DNA of 49,975 nucleotides, taken from NCBI RefSeq assembly GCF_000720325.1, contig NZ_JOJM01000061.1, forward strand, positions 1-49,975, read 5' to 3'. This document shows positions 43,945 through 49,975 of the stretch, piece after piece; positions within the stretch are counted from its first letter, which is position 1; every line of letters begins with the position of its first letter. This stretch comes from Streptomyces sp. NRRL B-1347 (GTDB taxonomy: Bacteria > Actinomycetota > Actinomycetes > Streptomycetales > Streptomycetaceae). Both the position numbers and the translations under genes were made by a program. The notes under the pieces were generated by a model that worked only from the letters and a program-made list of their open reading frames with translations, made no database searches and was not told the origin of the DNA.

Positions 43945-43963
43945 TGGTACCTAATAGGTACCA
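43945..43963. promoter_or_regulatory. Perfect 19-bp palindrome TGGTACCTA-A-TAGGTACCA, toxin-antitoxin operator
   Basis: Nine-base perfect arms around one A, directly upstream of the antitoxin start. The AT-rich centre overlaps where a -10 box would lie for a leaderless transcript. Expected binding site for the RHH antitoxin. Confidence 0.7.
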
Positions 43964-44165
43964 AGGGTGCCCCGGCCGCGGCGGAAAACGGCCCTATGGC
44001 GACCTCGGAAGCCAACAGGCAGCCGAATCCGCCGCCCACGCGTGGTCGACGGGTTCGAGGCGTTCTGTCCTTCTTGTAAGTGATCGACTGATGTGCGGTG
44101 GTGGCTGAGCATGGGGGTGGGCCTCGTGGCGAGGCCCTTGGCTTCCTGCTCAACGAGGAGTGGCT

Positions 44166-44309
44166 GTGTGGTGTCAGAAGGTGGTTCTGCGCCTCGCGCT
44201 CGGCTGCGTGCTCGCCGCCTGCCGGGACAGTCCGACATCCCTGGTCCCGCCAGGCTTCTCCTGGAACGACCCGACCCAGCCGTACTTCTCGTACATGCCC
44301 ATCCGCTGA
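44166..44309 (+). CDS. Very small lipoprotein-like ORF (possibly truncated)
   Basis: 47 residues: (M)WCQKVVLRLALGCVLAAC signal with LAAC lipobox, then RDSPTSLVPPGFSWNDP and TQPYFSYMPIR. GTG 44166 has GAGGAG five bases upstream and third positions are almost all G/C. After the stop, another frame on the same strand continues in a coding-like manner (AKDGKGELMAVCPGPYVV, DLLAFRGGSLLLDRRL), so the real gene may have been longer and shifted near 44305. Unknown function. Confidence 0.45.
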   Translation: MWCQKVVLRLALGCVLAACRDSPTSLVPPGFSWNDPTQPYFSYMPIR

Positions 44310-44590
44310 GCGGCTTGCCGTCGGCGAAGGACGGCAAGGGGGAGCTGATGGCGGTGTGCCCGGGCCCGTACGTGGTGGATCTGCTGGCCTTCCGTGGCGG
44401 CAGCCTCCTCCTCGACCGGCGACTGGACACCGGCCGGGGCGAACCGTGGATCGCTCACGTAGGTGCCGTGGACGGAAAGGTCGGGGTCGGCGGCGTCGAG
44501 TGCGGCCTGGGCCTGTTCCCAGGCAGGGGCGTCGCCGAAGTGAGTACGCAGGACGAGCGACAGCTCATCACCGGGGTCCGGCAAGGGCAT
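44174..44590 (-). pseudogene. Truncated DUF6924-like gene
   Basis: Starts MPLPDPGDELSLVLRTHFGD, AWEQAQAALDAADPDL, TYVSDPRFA, the N-terminal 50 residues I recall for DUF6924 proteins. After about base 44435 the frame becomes low-complexity and basic, with none of the expected acidic C-terminal half. The ATG has AAGGAG and lies 13 bp after the DUF6461 stop, so it was the second gene of that operon. The 3' part appears to have been replaced by the DNA carrying the opposite-strand lipoprotein ORF. Confidence 0.5.
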
Positions 44591-44603
44591 GGCAGTGCTC
44601 CTT

Positions 44604-45665
44604 TCAGCGGGTTGCCCGTTGTGCCGCGTCGTGCAGGTGGGCGAGCATCCAGAACTCCTCGACGCGTTCGCCCTCGCCGGTCATCGCTGTGGTCAGCGAG
44701 CTGAGGATGTCCGGAAGACGGTCCGTTGGAGTGGGCAGCTGCGCTGCGGTGCACCGTGCGAGGACGCCGAAGACGATGGCCTGCTGGAAGACACGGTGGG
44801 AGGGGCGCTCCCACTCGGGTTCGAAGTCGTCGGCCTCCTCGGCCCGTAGGGCGCGGGACTCGGTGAGTGCCTGGTCGTGTGCGGCGGTGAGGTCGTCGCG
44901 CAGCCGTTCTCTCGCGGTGGCCGGGATCGCTTCCGCTGTGAGGGCGGCGAGGGCCAGGGAGTGGTGGCGTAGGTCGGTGTGTGCAAGGGCCAGGTCCAGG
45001 GCGTGGCGGCGCATCCGCCCCAGCAGGGCGGGTCCGAGGTCGGCCAGGTAGCTCACGAAGGGCTCTCGCTTGAGCAGGGGGGAGTCGACGATCCCTTGCC
45101 CAAGGAGGTACTCCGGTACCGGCTTGATCGCGACAGCGCGGTGGGTGCCTCGGACCCACGCGTTGTCGAACTGTGCGCCTGTCGCGCGCTCAACAGCCGT
45201 GAGGCCCTCGCCCCAACCAGGGCTCACCCCAAAGGCCAGGCCCTCCAGCAGGGGATCCCAGGCGTCGGGGCGCGCGCCGAACGGGTCCTCGGGGACGACC
45301 ATGTCGAGCGCGGACTGGATCAGTCCGTCCTCGGCCAGGCTCAGACGCGATACCGCGTTGACGTTCCAGTAGGCGCTGGCGGTGCGGCCCAGGCGGGAGA
45401 GAGGGCGCAGCACCTCCTCGCGTGAGCCCTGGTAGTTGTTGTTCTCCACGACGACGACCGTCGGCCCTGACCGGGAGACCAGGATGAGGTCCCCGTCGTA
45501 GTGGTCGCGCAGTTCCTCAAGTCTCATGGGGCGGGCCTGGTCGGGGTCGCCGCCGAAGTGACGGATCACAGCGTCCTCGTCGGCGCCGCGCACGGCCGTG
45601 AACGTGGCGGCCTCCGCGAGGCCTAAGCCGGTGAGGAGCTCGTCGAGGTGTTGGGGTGAGGTCAT
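44604..45665 (-). CDS. DUF6461-like protein
   Basis: 353 residues. The N-terminal 130 residues (GLAEAATFTAVRGADEDAVI, RLEELRDHYDGDLILVSR, TVVVVENNNYQGSREEVLR) match the DUF6461 pattern, with the family's Glu-Asn-Asn core. The C-terminal half is helical (RMRRHALDLALAHTDLRHHS). Cytoplasmic. ATG 45665 is chosen at the domain start, though no strong ribosome-binding site is visible. DUF6461 proteins are common around mobile or defence-like loci in Streptomyces, but no activity is known to me. Confidence 0.7.
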   Translation of the reverse strand: MTSPQHLDELLTGLGLAEAATFTAVRGADEDAVIRHFGGDPDQARPMRLEELRDHYDGDLILVSRSGPTVVVVENNNYQGSREEVLRPLSRLGRTASAYWNVNAVSRLSLAEDGLIQSALDMVVPEDPFGARPDAWDPLLEGLAFGVSPGWGEGLTAVERATGAQFDNAWVRGTHRAVAIKPVPEYLLGQGIVDSPLLKREPFVSYLADLGPALLGRMRRHALDLALAHTDLRHHSLALAALTAEAIPATARERLRDDLTAAHDQALTESRALRAEEADDFEPEWERPSHRVFQQAIVFGVLARCTAAQLPTPTDRLPDILSSLTTAMTGEGERVEEFWMLAHLHDAAQRATR

Positions 45666-45920
45666 ACGTGGATTGTTGCCTGTGCCACTGACAACGGGCC
45701 TGAGCTGGGCGGATGCGTCGAGGACGACCATGTGGCGGTCAAGGGCCGCGGTGCCGACCGGGTTCGGCTGTGGTGCCTGGAGTCCGCCGAGCCCAGAGCG
45801 GCCCCACCGCCGAGAAGGCGATACGGGGCCAGATGGCCAGGAGCCTTGAGCAGGCGAGAGCCCGGCGTGGTCCCGCACCGCCGAGCGCGGACCGGCCGCG
45901 GCGGATTCGGTCAGCACCGA

Positions 45921-46154
45921 CTATCTCGTCCCCGGTGGGGTGGGACTGCCTGTGCCCCCAGACGTCTGCTTGATCAGCGGGGTCTGGGTGCGGCAGGAGG
46001 CCCGCAGCCACTGGCCGGGATTCGTTCGCCGGTCCAGGAGCTGGAACAGGCCGTCCTCGGGGTCGCGGTGGGGCCACCACGCGCGCTTGAAGGCCCCGCG
46101 CGGCGACTGCTCGCCGCCCACCTGGCCATTGCCCTGCTGCCGGTGCGCCCGCAC
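45921..46154 (-). pseudogene. C-terminal gene fragment
   Basis: Minus frame ending at TAG 45921-45923 reads KRAWWPHRDPEDGLFQLL, DRRTNPGQWLRASCRTQT and PLIKQTSGGTG with nearly perfect G/C third positions, then TPPGTR and stop. No start or ribosome-binding site upstream, and the frame degrades before 46154. A decayed gene; family not identified. Nothing else supported in 45666-46169. Confidence 0.4.
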
Positions 46155-46169
46155 GCCGTGCGCTCGCCG

Positions 46170-46751
46170 TCAGCGAGCCAGGTGCTGAATCTCGACGGAC
46201 ACCGCCTCCCGCACCAGTTCACGGACGTGGGACAGCGGGAGTGCACCGCTCAACCAGCGCGTACTGAGTCCTTCCAGGAGCCCGGTGAGTCTCTCGGCGG
46301 ATGCGGTGAGAGCCGGTGCGGCAGCTGTCGGCTGGATGCGGCCGAGGAGCGCCGCGACCTCGTGAATCCAGGCCAGCGTGGCGCTGGCCAGATCGCCGCG
46401 CAGCTCGGGCTCGAAGACCGCGCTGGCGCGCAGCTCGCCCCACGCCGTGCTGTTCTCGCGGACTTCGGGAGCGTCCTGGAATTCCAGGAGGAGGGACTGT
46501 TCGAGTTCGTGGCGGGCGTTGTGCGGTTCGGCGGTGGAGTCCCCATCGGACGTGTAGCGTCCGGCTCGGTCGCTGATGAACTCCAGCGTGTGACGCAGGG
46601 TGCCGGTCCGGTCCTTGAAGTGGTAGTAGATCAGCGCGGTCGACACCCCTGCTTCGGCTGCCAACTCCTCCATGCGAAGTCCCCGGACTCCTCGCCGGGC
46701 TATGACTCGGGCGGCGCTTTCCAGGATGGCCCTTCGACGGTCCGTCGCCAC
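46170..46751 (-). CDS. TetR-family regulator, paralogue A
   Basis: 193 residues. The N-terminal helix-turn-helix (ARVIARRGVRGLRMEELAAE, AGVSTALIYYHFKDRT) is textbook TetR; the ligand domain continues to SVEIQHLAR. GTG 46751 has GAGGGG. It is divergent from a clearly homologous TetR gene at 46953: same length within one residue and shared phrases in both domains (EFISDRA, VRENS, WGELRASAVF). A palindromic site lies in the shared intergenic region. Confidence 0.9.
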   Translation of the reverse strand: MATDRRRAILESAARVIARRGVRGLRMEELAAEAGVSTALIYYHFKDRTGTLRHTLEFISDRAGRYTSDGDSTAEPHNARHELEQSLLLEFQDAPEVRENSTAWGELRASAVFEPELRGDLASATLAWIHEVAALLGRIQPTAAAPALTASAERLTGLLEGLSTRWLSGALPLSHVRELVREAVSVEIQHLAR

Positions 46752-46793
46752 GTGATCCCCTCATGAGTGGTCTGAACCAACAGTGTTGCATAC

Positions 46794-46811
46794 TGACTGA
46801 ATTGTTAGTCT
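46794..46811. promoter_or_regulatory. Candidate TetR operator TGACTGAATTGTTAGTCT
   Basis: Imperfect dyad (TGACT...AGTC) in the 201-bp gap between the divergent TetR genes, 43-60 bp upstream of paralogue A. It matches the site upstream of the urease-like genes (47959-47976) at 13 of 18 positions. A second small dyad CAACA-G-TGTTG lies at 46778-46788. Confidence 0.55.
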
Positions 46812-46872
46812 GTTGTTGTGAGAGGGCCGCATCAGGGATCGGCGGCCACAGCTCGGTATCGGGCGGGTAGCC

Positions 46873-46910
46873 CCGTATCGGGTCGGCAGAGCCGTATCAG
46901 GTCGCCAGAG
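46873..46910 (+). repeat. 19-bp tandem duplication upstream of TetR paralogue B
   Basis: CCGTATCGGGTCGGCAGAG followed directly by CCGTATCAGGTCGCCAGAG (17 of 19 identical). A weaker relative (TCGGTATCGGGCGGGTAG) precedes them. Lies 43-80 bp before the start at 46953. Confidence 0.7.
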
Positions 46911-46952
46911 TCGTAATTCCGCAGATGGGAGGTGCCGGATAGGGTTCAGGTC

Positions 46953-47531
46953 ATGGCATCTCGCAGCACTCAGATCCTCGAAGCTGCCGCCAGGGTGATC
47001 GCCCGGCGGGGAGTCCGGGGACTCCGCGTGGAGGAGCTGGCCGAAGAGGCGGGCGTCTCCACCGCGCTGATCTACTACCACTTCAAGGATCGCACCGGGA
47101 TCCTGCGCAAGACGCTGGAGTTCATCAGCGACCGCGCCGAGCGCTACACGACCCACGTCGATCCGGATGCCGAACCGCTCAGCCCGCGGGATGAACTGGA
47201 CCAGACGCTTCTGCTGGAACTCCAGGACACGACCGAAGTCAGAGAGAACAGCAGCGCCTGGGGCGAGTTGCGGGCCAGCGCCGTATTCGACGACGCCCTG
47301 CGGGAAGACCTGGCGCGAGCCACGCTGGTGTGGGTCCAGGACGTGGCGGCCCTGCTGGGCCAGGTCCGGCCCATGGCCCCGGCGGCGGCCCTCGCCGCGT
47401 CCGCCGAGCGGCTCACCGCCCTTCTGGAGGGTCTGAGCATGCGCTGGCTCAGCGGCATGCTCCAGATCGCCCACGCGCGGACGTTGATGAGCGAGGCCAT
47501 CGAGGCCGAGGTCGCACGACTGGGTCGCTAA
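46953..47531 (+). CDS. TetR-family regulator, paralogue B
   Basis: 192 residues: ARVIARRGVRGLRVEELAEE and AGVSTALIYYHFKDRT form the DNA-binding domain, nearly identical to paralogue A, so both should recognise similar operators. The ligand domain diverges more (LDQTLLLELQDTTEVRENSS). ATG 46953 is taken as start; a GTG at 46932 is possible. It is followed by the remnant of an FtsX-like permease, a class TetR proteins often control, and then by the urease-like genes. Confidence 0.9.
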   Translation: MASRSTQILEAAARVIARRGVRGLRVEELAEEAGVSTALIYYHFKDRTGILRKTLEFISDRAERYTTHVDPDAEPLSPRDELDQTLLLELQDTTEVRENSSAWGELRASAVFDDALREDLARATLVWVQDVAALLGQVRPMAPAAALAASAERLTALLEGLSMRWLSGMLQIAHARTLMSEAIEAEVARLGR

Positions 47532-47540
47532 TGGAGGCCC

Positions 47541-47838
47541 CGGGTCAAGGCGCGTCTGGGCCCGGACGGCACTGCGGCCACCGTTTGCCTGCGGGCCCAC
47601 TCCGAGCGCGTCCCGGACGCGCAGGACGTGGCCGGGGCCACCGCGAACCCGGCCACCCCGGGTGTGGTCGCCATCAGTCGGCCCTCCCGGCCTCCTCACG
47701 ACACGGGGCGAAGCCGGGGGCGTGCTCACCGGCCTGACCCTCTCCCTCGCCGGGGTCGCCCTGCTCGTCGGTGATGTCGGGATCATCGACACCGTGATGG
47801 TCGGCGGCTCTGCCGTCTACGGCTCCGCCCTGGCGTAA
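47541..47838 (+). pseudogene. Remnant of a MacB/FtsX-type ABC permease gene
   Basis: One frame reads HSERVPDAQDVAGATANP and ATPGVVAISRPS, and a second, shifted frame GGVLTGLTLSLAGVALLVGD and VGIIDTVMVGGSAVYGS to the TAA at 47836-47838. Together they resemble the end of the periplasmic domain and the following TM segment (VALLVGGVGIANTMV-like) of MacB permeases. The ERR-EIGLRRALG loop and later helices are missing. At least one frameshift and truncation at both ends. Confidence 0.5.
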
Positions 47839-47958
47839 GGGGCGCCCATGTTCGTTCCCCTGCGCACGATCGGCACCGGTCTCGCGGTCTCGGTCTGTCA
47901 CGGTGGCCGTCACCGCACACGCCTGCCCCCGCCCTGCATGCGCGTCGGCACACGTCCT

Positions 47959-47976
47959 TGACTGGAATTTCAGTCA
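47959..47976. promoter_or_regulatory. Palindrome TGACTGGAATTTCAGTCA upstream of the urease-like genes
   Basis: 18-bp dyad with a single mismatched pair, about 90 bp upstream of the gamma-beta gene. TTGACT (47958-47963), a good -35 hexamer, overlaps its left arm, so a bound TetR would block the promoter. Resembles the operator candidate between the TetR genes. Confidence 0.6.
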
Positions 47977-48031
47977 GTGTCACTGTGAGCCGCACGTTCC
48001 ACGTCCGACACTCCTGAGAAGGGATGGGCCC

Positions 48032-48076
48032 ATGCGTGTGACCAGGTCCGTGAGTCAGGGGGCGGCATGCCCTTGA
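48032..48076 (+). CDS. Possible 14-residue leader peptide overlapping the urease gamma-beta start
   Basis: ATG 48032 with GAAGGG upstream encodes MRVTRSVSQGAACP; its TGA (48074-48076) lies 8-10 bases inside the ureAB-like gene. The overlap could couple translation. Short length makes it unproven. Confidence 0.3.
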   Translation: MRVTRSVSQGAACP

Positions 48077-48762
48077 CGCCCACCGAGCGGGATCGGCTGC
48101 TGCTCTTCACGGCCGCCGAGCTCGCACGGACACGGCTCGGGCGCGGACTGCGTCTCAATGTGCCGGAGGCGACCGCGCTGATCGCCGACACGGTGTGCGA
48201 GGCAGCGCGTGACGGCCTGCGTCTGGCTGACGCCCTCAAGCGCGGCCGCAGCGTGCTCGGCCCCGACGACGTGCTGCCCGGCGTCACCGACGTCGTGACG
48301 GAGATCCAGGTCGAGGCGGTGTTCGACGACGGCACCCGCCTGGCCGTGATCAGTGCTCCGTTCGGTGCTGTGGAGCACCAGGACGGCGCACCCGGCGCCG
48401 TCCTGCCGCACGCGGACGCCCTTCCGCGGCCGGAACCGGTCATCGCCCTGGAGGTCCGCAACACGGCTACGGTCCCGGTGAGTGTGACCTCGCACTTCCA
48501 CTTCTTCGAGGCGAACCCCCGCCTGGACTTCGACCGCGAGGCCGCTTACGGCATGCGGCTCGCGGCCCCGGCCGGGTCGTCCACACGGTTCGACCCCGGC
48601 GCCGTCGTCCAGGTCGGGCTCGTACCGATGGGCGGAGAGCGGATCGCGATCGGTTTCGCGGGCCTGGTCGACGGGGAGCTGGACGCGCCCGGCGCGAAAG
48701 AGGAGGCCCTGCACCGCGCCGCCACCTGCGGCTACCTGGGAGCGGAAGGAGCAGGGCGATGA
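48067..48762 (+). CDS. ureAB: Urease-like gamma-beta fusion subunit
   Basis: 231 residues. Residues 1-100 are UreA-like (LTPTERDRLLLFTAAELART, LNVPEATALIADTVCEAARD, QVEAVFDDGTRL) and about 108-205 UreB-like (IALEVRNTATVPVSVTSHFH, FFEANPRLDFDREAAYGMRL, AAPAGSSTRFDPG). Gamma-beta fusion is known in several actinobacterial ureases. A C-terminal extension of about 25 residues (LDAPGAKEEALHRAATCGYL) goes beyond UreB. GGGGGCGGC precedes the ATG. The stop overlaps the next start as ATGA. With the alpha subunit it should form a urease-like complex in the cytoplasm. Confidence 0.88.
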   Translation: MPLTPTERDRLLLFTAAELARTRLGRGLRLNVPEATALIADTVCEAARDGLRLADALKRGRSVLGPDDVLPGVTDVVTEIQVEAVFDDGTRLAVISAPFGAVEHQDGAPGAVLPHADALPRPEPVIALEVRNTATVPVSVTSHFHFFEANPRLDFDREAAYGMRLAAPAGSSTRFDPGAVVQVGLVPMGGERIAIGFAGLVDGELDAPGAKEEALHRAATCGYLGAEGAGR

Positions 48763-49975
48763 GCAGGCCCAGCAGGCACAGTGACCACTGCGCGCCGGGC
48801 AGCAGCCGATACATCGACCCGCACGAGTACGCCACCGTGCACGGCCCTCGCGCCGGGGACCGGGTCCGGCTCGGCGACTCCGGGCTCGTCGTCCGCGTGG
48901 AGTCGGACTCGCAGGCGTACGGTAACGAGTTCCTGGCCGGATTCGGCAAGACCGCCCGTGACGGCATGCATCTGAAGGCCGCGGCGGTCCGTGACACCTG
49001 CGACGTCGTCATCACCAATGTCCTGGTGATCGACGCTGTGCTCGGTATCCGGAAGGTGTCGATCGGCATTCGCGAGGGCCGGATCGCAGCGATCGGGCGG
49101 GCCGGGAACCCGGACACCCTCGACGGCGTGGACGTCGTCGTCGGCACCGGTACCACGATGATTCCCGGTGAAGGGCTGATCGCCACCGCTGGTGCGATCG
49201 ACACGCATGTCCACCTGCTCTCCCCGCGGATCATGGAGGCGTCGCTGGCCTCCGGCGTCACGACGATCATCGGCCAGGAGATCGGGCCTGCTTGGGGCGT
49301 GGGCGTCAACTCGCCCTGGGCGCTCAAGCTCGGGTTCAACGCCTTCGACGCCTGGCCCGTCAACATCGGCTTCCTGGCCCGGGGCTCCGCCTCCCACGAA
49401 GCGCCCCTGGTCGAGGCCCTGGCTGAGGGCGGCGCGAGCGGCTTCAAGGTGCACGAGGACATGGGCGCGCACACCCGCGCCCTCGACACCGCGCTGCGCG
49501 TCGCCGAGGAGCACGACGTCCAAGTGGCCTTGCACAGCGACGGGTTGAACGAGTGCCTGTCGGTGGAGGACACCCTGAAGGTTCTGGAGGGGCGGACCAT
49601 CCACGCGTTCCACATCGAGGGGTGTGGCGGTGGTCACGTGCCGAACGTGCTGAAGATGGCGGGCGTGCCGAACGTCATCGGGTCCTCCACCAACCCCACG
49701 CTGCCCTTCGGCCGGGACGCGGTGGCCGGCATCACCTCGTCCGACGCGCAGGGCATGGGCCGCGCGGGCGAGACCGTGCGGCGCACCTTCGCCATGGCGG
49801 GGAAGATGAAGGCCGAGCTCGGCCCGATGGACGGCGACGGCCCCGGCGACGACAACGCCCGCGTGCTGCGCTACATCGCCAAGCTCACCCTCAACCCCGC
49901 CATCGCGCACGGCCTCGCGCACGAGGTCGGCTCGATCGAGACCGGCAAGCTCGCCGACATCGTGCTGTGGCGGCC
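48759..49975 (+). CDS. ureC: Urease-like alpha subunit, 3' truncated by window edge, lacking the flap segment
   Basis: 405 residues visible. Nickel ligands are all present: His151/His153 (IDTHVH), Lys231 for carbamylation (SGFKVHED), His260 (VQVALHSDGLNE), His286 (HAFHIEG) and Asp330 (SSDAQGMGR); His233 is also kept. Between SSTNPTLPFG and AGITSSDAQG about 44 residues found in classical UreC are missing: that segment carries the mobile-flap Cys319 and His320 and Arg336 of Klebsiella numbering. The spacing from His260 to His286 (26) is exactly normal. No frameshift is visible. Normal ureolysis is doubtful; it may act on another substrate. Starts as ATGA overlap with the gamma-beta gene. Confidence 0.88.
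   Translation, partial: MSRPSRHSDHCAPGSSRYIDPHEYATVHGPRAGDRVRLGDSGLVVRVESDSQAYGNEFLAGFGKTARDGMHLKAAAVRDTCDVVITNVLVIDAVLGIRKVSIGIREGRIAAIGRAGNPDTLDGVDVVVGTGTTMIPGEGLIATAGAIDTHVHLLSPRIMEASLASGVTTIIGQEIGPAWGVGVNSPWALKLGFNAFDAWPVNIGFLARGSASHEAPLVEALAEGGASGFKVHEDMGAHTRALDTALRVAEEHDVQVALHSDGLNECLSVEDTLKVLEGRTIHAFHIEGCGGGHVPNVLKMAGVPNVIGSSTNPTLPFGRDAVAGITSSDAQGMGRAGETVRRTFAMAGKMKAELGPMDGDGPGDDNARVLRYIAKLTLNPAIAHGLAHEVGSIETGKLADIVLWR

Overview
The window looks like a stretch of a Streptomyces (or close relative) chromosome, probably away from the conserved core. The DNA is very GC-rich, codon third positions are almost all G or C, GTG starts are common, and the families are typical of the genus: an NRPS terminus, SARP/AfsR-type regulators, a TipA-like MerR, an XRE/MmyB-type regulator, DUF-only operons, many lipoproteins and secreted proteins. 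I saw no tRNA, rRNA, CRISPR array or intact insertion sequence.

Layout. 1-3.5 kb: 3' end of an NRPS gene (A-PCP-TE) followed by an MFS exporter and a small four-helix membrane protein, i.e. the end of a peptide biosynthetic cluster. 3.6-5.4 kb: a wrecked small membrane-protein gene and an M1 metallopeptidase lipoprotein. 6-10.8 kb: an alpha/beta hydrolase behind a 7 x 10-bp tandem repeat, then a tightly coupled run (Nudix hydrolase, damaged Nudix-like gene, 53-codon ORF, ABC exporter) closed by a strong hairpin. 10.9-12.5 kb: lipoprotein and dienelactone-hydrolase-like enzyme. 12.9-17.4 kb: two type III PKS-like genes encoding 353 residues each. One has the canonical Cys-His-Asn triad, the other has Ser-His-Asp; they flank a hydrolase and an XRE regulator. 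17.4-19.4 kb: flotillin/NfeD pair. 19.6-23.2 kb: TipA-type MerR gene with a readable promoter/operator, an acyl-CoA-dehydrogenase-like flavoenzyme, a K+ channel, a phosphotransferase and two microsatellite-like arrays. 23.2-24.3 kb: about 1.1 kb without a convincing gene. 24.3-35 kb: hypothetical protein, APC permease and GNAT operon; small secreted and unknown proteins; a second acyl-CoA-dehydrogenase-like protein; a seven-blade FG-GAP propeller; membrane proteins; an MFS efflux pump; a lipoprotein. 35.4-42.5 kb: secreted Cys-containing protein and two adjacent giant SARP-NB-ARC-TPR regulators. 42.6-46.1 kb: SH3-like protein, Doc/Fic toxin-antitoxin pair with a perfect palindromic operator, and a DUF6461/truncated DUF6924 pair among gene remnants. 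46.2-50 kb: divergent paralogous TetR genes, an FtsX/MacB permease remnant, and a urease-like operon (fused gamma-beta subunit, then an alpha subunit that runs off the window).

The strongest leads are (i) the canonical/degenerate type III PKS pair, (ii) the urease-like alpha subunit that keeps every nickel ligand but lacks about 44 residues, including the flap Cys/His and the catalytic Arg, and (iii) the translationally coupled Nudix-small ORF-ABC exporter cassette. Family names come from motif recognition by eye; no database search was run.
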